A stretch of 9,658 nucleotides of DNA, from the NCBI GenBank assembly GCA_031269405.1, contig JAISZE010000018.1, positions 1 to 9,658 of the forward strand. The letters run 5' to 3'. Positions within the stretch are counted from its first letter, which is position 1, and every line of letters starts with the position of its first letter. This document shows positions 1 through 5,977 of this stretch, in pieces. The notes under the pieces were generated by a model. The model did not search any database and had not been told where the DNA came from. It saw only the letters and a program-made list of their open reading frames with translations. This DNA is from Treponema sp. (GTDB taxonomy: Bacteria; Spirochaetota; Spirochaetia; Treponematales; Breznakiellaceae). Both the position numbers and the translations under genes were made by a program.

Positions 1-114
1 GTTTTAACCTTTTTTGTCCTTTTTGCCCCTAGTTTTTGGGGTAAATATTTTATTTGGTAAAGTGAATAATTTATTTACCAAACTAAATAAAAAGTTTAGG
101 AACAAAAAGGGTAA
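1..114. other. AT-rich flank with inverted repeats, probable end of an integrated element
   Basis: This stretch is far richer in A and T than the rest of the window and holds no convincing gene. It contains several short inverted repeats: TTTGGTAAA at 53-61 against TTTACCAAA at 74-82 (perfect, 12-base loop), CCCC at 26-29 against GGGG at 38-41, and a looser pairing of the first 17 bases with the segment around 102-114. It abuts the 3' half of a tRNA. Inferred: it is the terminal DNA of an element that integrated into the tRNA gene, with the inverted repeats as possible recombinase-binding sites. It could also be ordinary AT-rich spacer or the tail of a tRNA intron; the window edge prevents a decision. 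Confidence 0.4.
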
Positions 115-149
115 TGGGAAGGTGGCAGGTTCGAGTCCTGTATCTCTCA
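113..149 (+). tRNA. 3' half of a tRNA (truncated; candidate attachment site)
   Basis: The segment fits the 3' half of a tRNA position by position: anticodon-stem 3' strand TGGGA (115-119), a five-base variable loop AGGTG, T-stem GCAGG/CCTGT (125-129 and 137-141, five pairs including one G-U), the canonical T-loop TTCGAGT (130-136), acceptor strand ATCTCTC (142-148) and discriminator A149. CCA is not encoded. No matching 5' acceptor strand, D-arm or anticodon-stem 5' strand lies upstream, and similarity stops inside the anticodon loop. If the loop is placed conventionally the anticodon would be GGT (Thr), but position 33 is G rather than the invariant U. Loss of the 5' half at the anticodon loop is typical of a tRNA-borne att site. 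Confidence 0.6.
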
Positions 150-162
150 ACAATAAAATTCT

Positions 163-2652
163 GTGCAGGCAAACAAACGTTTATCGGAACAGGCGATCGC
201 TATACTCAGAGAGGCTATAGAGGACGCAGGGGGGAACGAGGTTTTCGCTCTTGGGTACTTGGATGAAAGCGGCGGAGTCGCAAGGATAAGGATCGTCGCC
301 AGAGGGAACGAGGTCTCCGTCCCGGCTTTGCAGGATAAGCTTGAAAACGCGGATGTGCTCATTCACAACCATCCTTCGGGCTTCCTGAGCCCGAGCGATA
401 ACGACATGGCTATAGCGTCCCGGGCTGCGGAAGGCGGCGCCGGTTTCTTTATCGTTGATAACAGGGTCGAGAGGGTGTACGCCGTGGCGGAACCAGCCAG
501 GCGCCGGAAGCGGAAAAAGCTCGATCCCCTGGCAATAACCAGAGCCCTCGAAGAAGGCGGCGCCATTGCCGTGAGGCTTCAGGCCTATGAAACCAGGCAG
601 TCCCAACTGGACCTGATGCAGCTTGTCATAAAGGCTTTCAACGAAGATGCTATAGCCGCGGCGGAAGCAGGGACAGGGGTAGGCAAATCCTTCGCTTATC
701 TTCTCCCTGCATTGCACTATGCTGAAGAAAACGAAGAACGCATCGTCATATCCACTGCCACTATTACCCTTCAGCAGCAGCTCTATGAGAAAGACATTCC
801 CCTGGTGGCCGGGGCTCTGGGGGGCAAAGTAAAAACCGTCCTAATTAAGGGCCGCGGGAATTACCTTTGTCTGAGACGCCTTGAAGACGCCCTCAGGGAG
901 CCTTCCCTTGACGAAGGCGAAAACGAAACCGTCGACACCATAGCCCGCTGGGCTGAAACAACCGCAACCGGCTGCCGTTCGGATCTTTCGTTTTTGCCTG
1001 CCGAAGGGATCTGGTCCCGGGTCTGTTCCGAAGCGGATACCTGTTTGGGCTTACGCTGCCCTGAGAGGGAAAAATGCTTTGTCTTCGTCTTGCGGCGCGA
1101 AGCTGCGGACGCGAAGATACTTATCGTAAACCACCACCTGCTCTTTGCAGATCTTGCGGCCAGGCGGGAAGGCGCGGGGTATGACAATACTGTCGTGCTT
1201 CCCCCTTACAGCAGGGTAGTTATCGACGAGGCCCATACTATAGAGGATGCGGCTACGTCCTTTTTCTCCGCCGAATTCAGCCGCCTTGGCATATACCGCC
1301 AGCTTGGGCGGCTCTACCGGAAACGGGCCCGCTGGAGCGGCGGCGGGGCCGTTAAATCCGGCCTCCTGGTACGCCTTATGGGGATACTGCCCGGAAACCC
1401 TGTATCCGGAACAGACGGGGAAGACAGGGAGGATCGCGTTGCAGGGGTAATCGACAAAATCAGGGAAGCCGCGGATGATCTGGACGAAGCGGCCCTGGGG
1501 ATCTGCGGTCGTGAAGGGGTTTTCAGGCTAACGCCCCAAAGGGACGACGCCATCAAGGCGGTTCTTGCGCCGCTTTTTATTGCCCTTCGGAAGCAGATCA
1601 ATTTCCTGGGTGGCATGATCCGGGAAATGCTCGAACTGGTTCCTGACACTACCGCGGAAGAAGGGACAGTGTGGGAAGTCAGATCCATACTCAGGCGGCT
1701 GGATTCTGTAGGGAACTGCTGCACTTCCTTTCTTGAATACCGGGAAAACTCCGATAGTGTGATGTGGATTGAGAAGCGCCAGTCCCGGCAGGATCCTTGG
1801 GCCGGGTTTACTGTTACCCCCCTGGATGTGGCGCTTAGCCTCAGGGAATCCCTTTTCGATCCCAATAAAACTGTGATCTGTGTATCCGCAACCCTGACTG
1901 CAGGAAGCGGCGCCGGGGAAGCGTCCTTTTGGTACTGGAAAAACCGTTCCGGCTTGGGGCTGGTAGAGAACAGGGAACTGCTCACAGGGATTTTCCCTTC
2001 CCCTTTCCCCTATCAATCCTCGGTGTTGCTGGCTGTTCCCTCTGACGCCCCGCTGCCGGCTGATCCGGGATTCGGTGTTTTTGTCGATACCGCTGCGGGA
2101 GCCCTGGCGGAAACTTCAGGGGGTTCGGCTCTCATCCTTTTTACCTCATATCTGGCCTTGCAAAGCGCCTGGGAAAAGGCGAAACCTCTGCTGGAAAACC
2201 AGGGTATACGGGTGCTCAAGCAGGGCGATGATGACCGGGCCCGCCTGCTTTCAACCTTTCTTGCTGACGAGAGCAGCGTGCTTTTCGCCACCGATTCCTT
2301 CTGGGAAGGAGTTGACGCCCCTGGGGACACGCTGCGTCTGGTAATACTTTGCCGGCTTCCCTTTAGAACTCCCAGCGACCCGGTATTCGAAGCCCGCTGT
2401 GAACGGGTTGAACAGGAAGGGGGCAACGCGTTTATGGATCTCTCCCTTCCCGAGGCGGTGATGAAATTCAAACAGGGCTTTGGCCGCCTGATGAGGCGTT
2501 CCAGCGATCACGGGGTAGTGGCGGTCCTGGACGGCAGGGTCCTGAAAAAGCGCTACGGCAGGACCTTTCTGGATTCCCTGCCGCAAACCAAAACCTGTTA
2601 CGGGGACTTTAAGACGGTTCTGCGCAAGACCGAAGAATTTTTATTCCCCTGA
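163..2652 (+). CDS. dinG: JAB-domain/DinG-type ATP-dependent DNA helicase fusion
   Basis: A superfamily 2 helicase of the DinG/XPD branch, which unwinds DNA 5'-3' using ATP and acts on damaged DNA and R-loops. Residues 1-115 form a RadC-like JAB (JAMM) domain with HNHPSG at 68-73 followed by S78-x2-D81; E26 is the likely upstream catalytic glutamate. The helicase follows: Q-rich start near 145, Walker A EAGTGVGKS (168-176), DEAH box (355-358), SATLT (575-579), FWEGVD (713-718) and QGFGRLMRR (771-779). Cysteines C236, C294, C299 and C305 keep the C-x4-C-x5-C spacing of the E. coli DinG iron-sulfur cluster. The start is the GTG at 163: a stop at 154 blocks extension and a later start would cut the JAB domain. 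No Shine-Dalgarno is visible, and the gene begins 14 bases after the tRNA half, so it may originally have been co-transcribed with that tRNA. Confidence 0.93.
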   Translation: MQANKRLSEQAIAILREAIEDAGGNEVFALGYLDESGGVARIRIVARGNEVSVPALQDKLENADVLIHNHPSGFLSPSDNDMAIASRAAEGGAGFFIVDNRVERVYAVAEPARRRKRKKLDPLAITRALEEGGAIAVRLQAYETRQSQLDLMQLVIKAFNEDAIAAAEAGTGVGKSFAYLLPALHYAEENEERIVISTATITLQQQLYEKDIPLVAGALGGKVKTVLIKGRGNYLCLRRLEDALREPSLDEGENETVDTIARWAETTATGCRSDLSFLPAEGIWSRVCSEADTCLGLRCPEREKCFVFVLRREAADAKILIVNHHLLFADLAARREGAGYDNTVVLPPYSRVVIDEAHTIEDAATSFFSAEFSRLGIYRQLGRLYRKRARWSGGGAVKSGLLVRLMGILPGNPVSGTDGEDREDRVAGVIDKIREAADDLDEAALGICGREGVFRLTPQRDDAIKAVLAPLFIALRKQINFLGGMIREMLELVPDTTAEEGTVWEVRSILRRLDSVGNCCTSFLEYRENSDSVMWIEKRQSRQDPWAGFTVTPLDVALSLRESLFDPNKTVICVSATLTAGSGAGEASFWYWKNRSGLGLVENRELLTGIFPSPFPYQSSVLLAVPSDAPLPADPGFGVFVDTAAGALAETSGGSALILFTSYLALQSAWEKAKPLLENQGIRVLKQGDDDRARLLSTFLADESSVLFATDSFWEGVDAPGDTLRLVILCRLPFRTPSDPVFEARCERVEQEGGNAFMDLSLPEAVMKFKQGFGRLMRRSSDHGVVAVLDGRVLKKRYGRTFLDSLPQTKTCYGDFKTVLRKTEEFLFP

Positions 2653-2675
2653 ATAGCGCCAGATCCGCCGGCCAG

Positions 2676-2723
2676 GTCCGGAGGGGACCCCCCGGACATG
2701 CTAGACGGTCGTCTCCTTCTTTT
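2676..2723 (+). terminator. Tandem hairpins after dinG, candidate intrinsic terminator
   Basis: The first hairpin pairs GTCCGG (2676-2681) with CCGGAC (2692-2697) and continues with GGGG against CCCC inside. The second pairs AGACG (2703-2707) with CGTCT (2710-2714) and is followed by CCTTCTTTT, a T-rich tract. The pair sits 24 bases after the dinG stop codon. The T-tract is interrupted, so termination efficiency is uncertain. Confidence 0.45.
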
Positions 2724-2726
2724 ACA

Positions 2727-2760
2727 GACGCCCTGGCGTCGCCATTACCGGTATGACGCC
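2727..2760. repeat. Alternating short palindromes
   Basis: GACGCC (2727-2732) is complementary to GGCGTC (2735-2740), and the same GGCGTC can instead pair with a second GACGCC (2755-2760) around the perfect palindrome TACCGGTA (2746-2753). The two folds exclude each other. This is non-coding DNA between convergent genes; it may be a REP-like repeat or part of the terminator region. No function can be assigned from this window. Confidence 0.4.
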
Positions 2761-2825
2761 GTGCGCCTGCCCGGCACTTTATGTTGATGATGTTTTTACC
2801 CAGTTAATCTTCCACCCAGGAGGGC

Positions 2826-3000
2826 TAAACTTGACCCGCATTTTTTGTGAATTACCGGGGGCGGGAAAAATTCTGTGAAAAACATTTGGAATTCCCCGCC
2901 GAAGCGTACCGGAGGTAGCGGAGGCGGACTCTACAAGCGTTTTTCACGGGGTTTTTCCCGCCCACGGGCTGTCAAGAAAGTTATTTGCGGGTCAAGTTTA
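2826..3000. mobile_element. 175-bp nested-palindrome element with 15-bp terminal inverted repeats (MITE-like)
   Basis: TAAACTTGACCCGCA at 2826-2840 is the exact reverse complement of 2986-3000. Inside, 2859-2883 pairs with 2939-2963 over 25 positions, 22 as Watson-Crick pairs and three as G-U if read as RNA. At the centre CCGCC (2896-2900) faces GGCGG (2923-2927) around TACC-GGA-GGTA (2907-2917). The ends read TA...TA, compatible with a TA target duplication, although TA could equally be part of the repeat. There is no coding capacity for a transposase, so it would be non-autonomous. It lies four bases beyond the stop codon of the minus-strand gene at 3005 and could also serve that gene as a transcription terminator. 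A structured RNA is an alternative reading. Confidence 0.6.
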
Positions 3001-3004
3001 GTGT

Positions 3005-3874
3005 CTACCGCGGCGCCCTGGTCCACTCGGTTTCCCTTGAGGAACCGGGGAGAAGATCGACCAGAAGATTCCCTTCAACCTTCGCTTCTGTAGAAATTTT
3101 TACACCCCGCAGGTGGGCACCACCGGAATAAAGGTAGAGTTCCCAGGTCATAGGGCCCGCTTCGGCGGTGAGCTGCCTGGCTACTCCGTAAGGCAGGGGA
3201 TAATAATAACGTTCGGTATTAGGCGAATTCTGGCGTACCTTGAGCATGTTGTTTTCGATAGTGTAGGTCAGGTTCATCTGGGCCCCTGAGGAAAAAAAGG
3301 CTATCCCTCTGCCCCCCTGCTGGAGGCGTATCATTTCTACGCCCGATTCTCCCCGCCAGGTACCGGTTATGTCCTTTTCGGTGATAGGTTCCGGATTGGC
3401 GCCGGGCCCGCCGGTATCCGTCCCGTCCCGGACCCTGGCGGTCTGAACCGGAAGATTGAAGATGCTTTCCACCAGGGACCGGGCTTTTAACGCCAGATCG
3501 CTCGCGGTCCGGTGTACTGTGGTGGAACTGACTGTTTCGCCTGTCAGGGTATTGTGAATTTCCAGGGTGAAGATACGGCCGTCCGGTTCCATGTAGATGC
3601 TGCCTGACGCCACATAATCCGGCGCCCTGGTCCAGGACGCAGGCAGACTGCTGTTCTCCGAACCGGCAGGAGGCAGGGAATTATCGAAATAGTTTACCAC
3701 ATCCCCAAAATCGCTAAGATAGGACTGGACAAGGGACTCTACGAACCTGATCTCTTCTATGCCGATACCTTTTGTATAGAAAGGACTGAACCTTATAACC
3801 GGTTTAGCTTCCTGGGAGTGCACGAGGAAAGGAAAAAAAAACGCCGTTAAAAGAGGCACAAGTCTTTTTTTCAT
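3005..3874 (-). CDS. Secreted protein with N-terminal TolB-like and C-terminal lipocalin-like regions
   Basis: I do not recognise a named family. The 289-residue product starts with a signal peptide (basic MKKR, hydrophobic core to about residue 18, probable cleavage near HS-Q at 19-21) and has no lipobox cysteine; in fact it has no cysteine at all, fitting a periplasmic or outer-envelope location. Residues 25-145 resemble the alpha/beta part of TolB-N or LpoB-type envelope proteins. After a Gly/Pro-rich linker (150-163), residues 168-287 look like a small beta-barrel: it opens with GTWRGE and closes with EWTR, alternating polar and hydrophobic residues as in calycin/lipocalin-like domains. 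It follows smpB after 89 bases, so it may be last in that operon, though a weak promoter lies just upstream. The ATG is preceded by only a weak AAAGA. Confidence 0.8.
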   Translation of the reverse strand: MKKRLVPLLTAFFFPFLVHSQEAKPVIRFSPFYTKGIGIEEIRFVESLVQSYLSDFGDVVNYFDNSLPPAGSENSSLPASWTRAPDYVASGSIYMEPDGRIFTLEIHNTLTGETVSSTTVHRTASDLALKARSLVESIFNLPVQTARVRDGTDTGGPGANPEPITEKDITGTWRGESGVEMIRLQQGGRGIAFFSSGAQMNLTYTIENNMLKVRQNSPNTERYYYPLPYGVARQLTAEAGPMTWELYLYSGGAHLRGVKISTEAKVEGNLLVDLLPGSSRETEWTRAPR

Positions 3875-3886
3875 TCTTTACTAGTA

Positions 3887-3915
3887 ACAATATCGCATTT
3901 TTTGACCGAATTCAA
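3887..3915 (-). promoter_or_regulatory. Weak candidate promoter for the secreted-protein gene
   Basis: On the minus strand TTGAAT (3915-3910) is followed after 17 bases by TATTGT (3892-3887). Both hexamers match the sigma-70 consensus at four of six positions. The predicted start falls near 3880, leaving only about six bases before the ATG at 3874, which lowers confidence. Confidence 0.25.
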
Positions 3916-3931
3916 TAAAATGCACTAAAAT
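3902..3931 (+). promoter_or_regulatory. Plus-strand promoter candidate reading antisense into smpB
   Basis: TTGACC (3902-3907), 18 bases, then TAAAAT (3926-3931): five of six matches at each hexamer. The predicted start is near 3938, reading into the 3' end of smpB on the opposite strand. No plus-strand gene follows, so if active it would make an antisense or small RNA. The intergenic DNA is AT-rich, so a chance match is possible. Confidence 0.3.
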
Positions 3932-3963
3932 ACGCCTGCATCCCGAAAGGCCGCTGTGTTTCA

Positions 3964-4425
3964 TCAGTTCAGGCTTCTTCGGAATTCCCGCTCCGTTTCG
4001 CGCTTTACGTCCCTTTCCCGTATGTCAGCCCGTTTGTCGTACATCTTTTTCCCCTTACAGAGCCCGAGCTCCACTTTGACCCGGCCTTTTTTAAAATAGA
4101 ACGAAAGAGGAATGAGGGTATAACCTTTTTCCTCGGTTTTCCGTGCGATCCGCTTGATCTCGTCCCTATGGAGGAGGAGCCGCTTTTTGCGGTCCGGGTC
4201 ATGGTTAAAGACAGAGGAAAAAGGATTTTCCGCAATCCTGAGGGATCTGATCCAGACTTCTCCGTCAATGACTTCAGCCCAGGCGTCAGGGAAGGAGATC
4301 CTGCTGTCACGAAAGGATTTTACCTCTGTTCCCAGGAGTTCTATGCCGCATTCATAAGTATCATCGACAGAATAATCGTGTCTGGCCTTGCGGTTGACAG
4401 CGATAATCTTTACCCCTTCACCCAT
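3964..4425 (-). CDS. smpB: SsrA (tmRNA)-binding protein SmpB
   Basis: SmpB binds tmRNA and brings it to ribosomes stalled on broken mRNAs, so that the peptide is tagged and the ribosome freed (trans-translation). At 153 residues it has the normal family length. Family hallmarks are visible in order: GIELLGTEVKSFR (27-39), the HDPDRKKRLLLHRDEI stretch (75-90), the KGYTLIPLSFYFKKGRVKVE core (99-118), the GLCKGKKMYDKR segment (121-132) and the charged, basic C-terminal tail that folds in the decoding site. The ATG is two bases after the stop of the upstream PEGA/FGE-like gene, whose last codons provide the GGGGGA ribosome-binding site, so translational coupling is likely. No tmRNA gene is seen in this window. 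Confidence 0.97.
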   Translation of the reverse strand: MGEGVKIIAVNRKARHDYSVDDTYECGIELLGTEVKSFRDSRISFPDAWAEVIDGEVWIRSLRIAENPFSSVFNHDPDRKKRLLLHRDEIKRIARKTEEKGYTLIPLSFYFKKGRVKVELGLCKGKKMYDKRADIRERDVKRETEREFRRSLN

Positions 4426-4427
4426 AA

Positions 4428-5912
4428 TTAGTCCCCCTTTTTAGGCACTAGGACGGGCCTGAAGGAAACGAAAGGGGAACAGGAGTCAGGAGGAAGGGAA
4501 CCGCGGATTTCAGGCCCCACGGAACCTGATGGGTTGATCCAGGCCCCTCCGCGGACAACCTTTTCAGGGGAACCGGGATCCGAGGCTTCCGGCCCTGGAG
4601 GAAGGAAATCCAGAGGCGCGTAAGGGATTTTACACCATTCCCAGTATTTCCCGGTTATCCCCGATTTTGCGGCGTATTCCCATTCCGTCTCCGTAGGAAG
4701 CCGGGCTTCCCATCCCGGTAATTCCTGCTGAAGCCCGGCGCTGAACCATTCGCAAAAAGCTGTGGCGGCGTACCAGGATACACCTGACACTGGCCCTTCC
4801 GGGGCGCCCGGGAAGTCTTCGTTTTTGAGGTATTCCGCCGTAACCAGCCCCTCTCTGATGAGTGTTTCGGTGTTTTCCTGGTTCCACGCCGGTTTATCCC
4901 TCAAAAAGGCATCCCAGTCTTCCGGGGTTATCGCGGTTTCAGCTAGACAGAACCGTCCGGCCTCCGCCTGGCGGGGAAATGCCCCGGTTTGGACAAAAGA
5001 ACCTCCGGTGAATTCCAGAAATCTCATGCCCTTTACTGTTATGACAGCGCCGGGACCGGAGGGGTTGGTCCGGTTATTGGCAGCCAGAGCCGCCGCGGCG
5101 CCGGCTTCTTTTTGGTACCACACCGAACCGGCTATCTCCGAGGCCCCCTGGCCCTGGAGCACACCGGCGAGCCATGCCGCAGTTCCGGGGTTTTCACCTA
5201 GATAGCCGAGTATGTCCTCAAGGGAACCCAGGAGGGTGACCGGGGAGGGTGAAAGCCCCAGGTTGTCCAAAAGGAATTTGGTCCGCAGGAGGTCCCGCAA
5301 CGACGAACGGGTAACACCGAAGCGGGCAGATGCGGCGAGGGTTCCTTTCATGCCTGCCCGGACTTTGGAGTCCGAAGCTGCGGGCCCAAAGCGGTAGGCC
5401 CCTTCGGACAGGCTCAGAGGCGTCTGATAAGCCGCGGTTGGCTCGCCTGTAAAGGTCCAGGCCGCAAAAGCCCCGGCTTCTCCGGCAAAGGCCTTTATAG
5501 GATCAGCGGAAACGATTTCCGCATTTACCTGGATTTTTATAGGAAAAAAAACCGATGCCCATACACGGCCCGGTATTTCCAGTTCCGACTCCCAGGGGCT
5601 AAAGCCGGGCAGGGTTATTTCAACCGATCGCCTGCCTTTTTGGACAAAGATCCCGCAAGGCGCCGCGTCCTGGTACACCCCGTCTACCCTTACGGCTGCT
5701 CCCCAGGGTTCGGTCCTGACTTCCAGGATGCTTCCGGGATTTGAAAGCCCAGGGTAAAGGAAAATAAAAAACAGGATAACCAGTAGTATGAAACCGTATA
5801 GCGCCGCCAGGTATACTCCCGGACGCAGGCCCAGAAAGGGCTTAAACCGTACTTTGTCTTCTTCTAATATATTCGTGTCAATTTCCCCTAAAGGAGGCTT
5901 CTTTTCCGGCAT
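4428..5912 (-). CDS. Membrane-anchored PEGA plus FGE-sulfatase-like domain protein
   Basis: A 494-residue protein, counted from the ATG at 5912. A short cytoplasmic segment (1-30) is followed by one transmembrane helix (about 33-53), a PEGA domain (about 61-115; ILEVRTEPWGAAVRVDGV at its start), a middle region of unknown fold, and a C-terminal formylglycine-generating-enzyme/SUMF1-like domain (about 295-490) with VSGVSWYAATAFCEW, LPTETEWEYAAK and VVRGGAW. The region where true FGE carries its catalytic cysteine pair reads GSLPPDSCSPFVSFRP, so an enzyme role is unlikely; a binding or scaffold role outside the membrane is inferred. The open frame reaches TTG at 5951 and ATG at 5921, but both lie at or upstream of the predicted transcription start, so 5912 is preferred. 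It is the first gene of the smpB operon. Confidence 0.85.
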   Translation of the reverse strand: MPEKKPPLGEIDTNILEEDKVRFKPFLGLRPGVYLAALYGFILLVILFFIFLYPGLSNPGSILEVRTEPWGAAVRVDGVYQDAAPCGIFVQKGRRSVEITLPGFSPWESELEIPGRVWASVFFPIKIQVNAEIVSADPIKAFAGEAGAFAAWTFTGEPTAAYQTPLSLSEGAYRFGPAASDSKVRAGMKGTLAASARFGVTRSSLRDLLRTKFLLDNLGLSPSPVTLLGSLEDILGYLGENPGTAAWLAGVLQGQGASEIAGSVWYQKEAGAAAALAANNRTNPSGPGAVITVKGMRFLEFTGGSFVQTGAFPRQAEAGRFCLAETAITPEDWDAFLRDKPAWNQENTETLIREGLVTAEYLKNEDFPGAPEGPVSGVSWYAATAFCEWFSAGLQQELPGWEARLPTETEWEYAAKSGITGKYWEWCKIPYAPLDFLPPGPEASDPGSPEKVVRGGAWINPSGSVGPEIRGSLPPDSCSPFVSFRPVLVPKKGD

Positions 5913-5919
5913 TGCTGGC

Positions 5920-5948
5920 ATTATAGGAAAGGCGCCGGATCTTGTCAA
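5920..5948 (-). promoter_or_regulatory. Perfect sigma-70 promoter for the PEGA/FGE-like gene and smpB
   Basis: On the minus strand TTGACA (5948-5943) and TATAAT (5925-5920) match the consensus at all twelve positions with the ideal 17-base spacer. The predicted start is A5913 or A5912; the latter is the first base of the ATG. The mRNA would be leaderless or carry one extra base. It directs transcription of the minus-strand operon. Confidence 0.7.
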
Positions 5949-5952
5949 CAAG
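5941..5952. promoter_or_regulatory. Short palindrome over the -35 region, candidate operator
   Basis: CTTGT-CA-ACAAG is a dyad that covers the -35 box of the minus-strand promoter. Read on the plus strand it also supplies TTGTCA (5942-5947), a possible -35 for lepB, with a poor -10 (TAACTT, 5965-5970) 17 bases on. A protein bound here could affect both divergent operons. The dyad is short and partly forced by the TTGACA consensus, so this is tentative. Confidence 0.3.
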
Positions 5953-5977
5953 AAGACTTCGTGTTAACTTTTATGTA

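Noticed and set aside
1..114. Integron attC site
   Set aside because: The inverted repeats suggested one, but no paired RYYYAAC and GTRRRY core sites could be found; a tRNA-type attachment site fits better.
14..220. Open frame across the AT-rich left edge
   Set aside because: It crosses the tRNA half and the dinG start, has low-complexity Lys/Asn composition and no ribosome-binding site.
1314..2016. Long minus-strand frames inside dinG
   Set aside because: Shadow frames opposite a well-supported helicase gene; no recognisable motifs and Ser/Arg/Pro-rich composition typical of antisense translation of GC-rich DNA.
2875..3093. 72-residue plus-strand frame over the palindromic element
   Set aside because: It spans the inverted-repeat centre and the 3' end of an opposite-strand gene; no start signal and the base pattern is explained by the palindrome.
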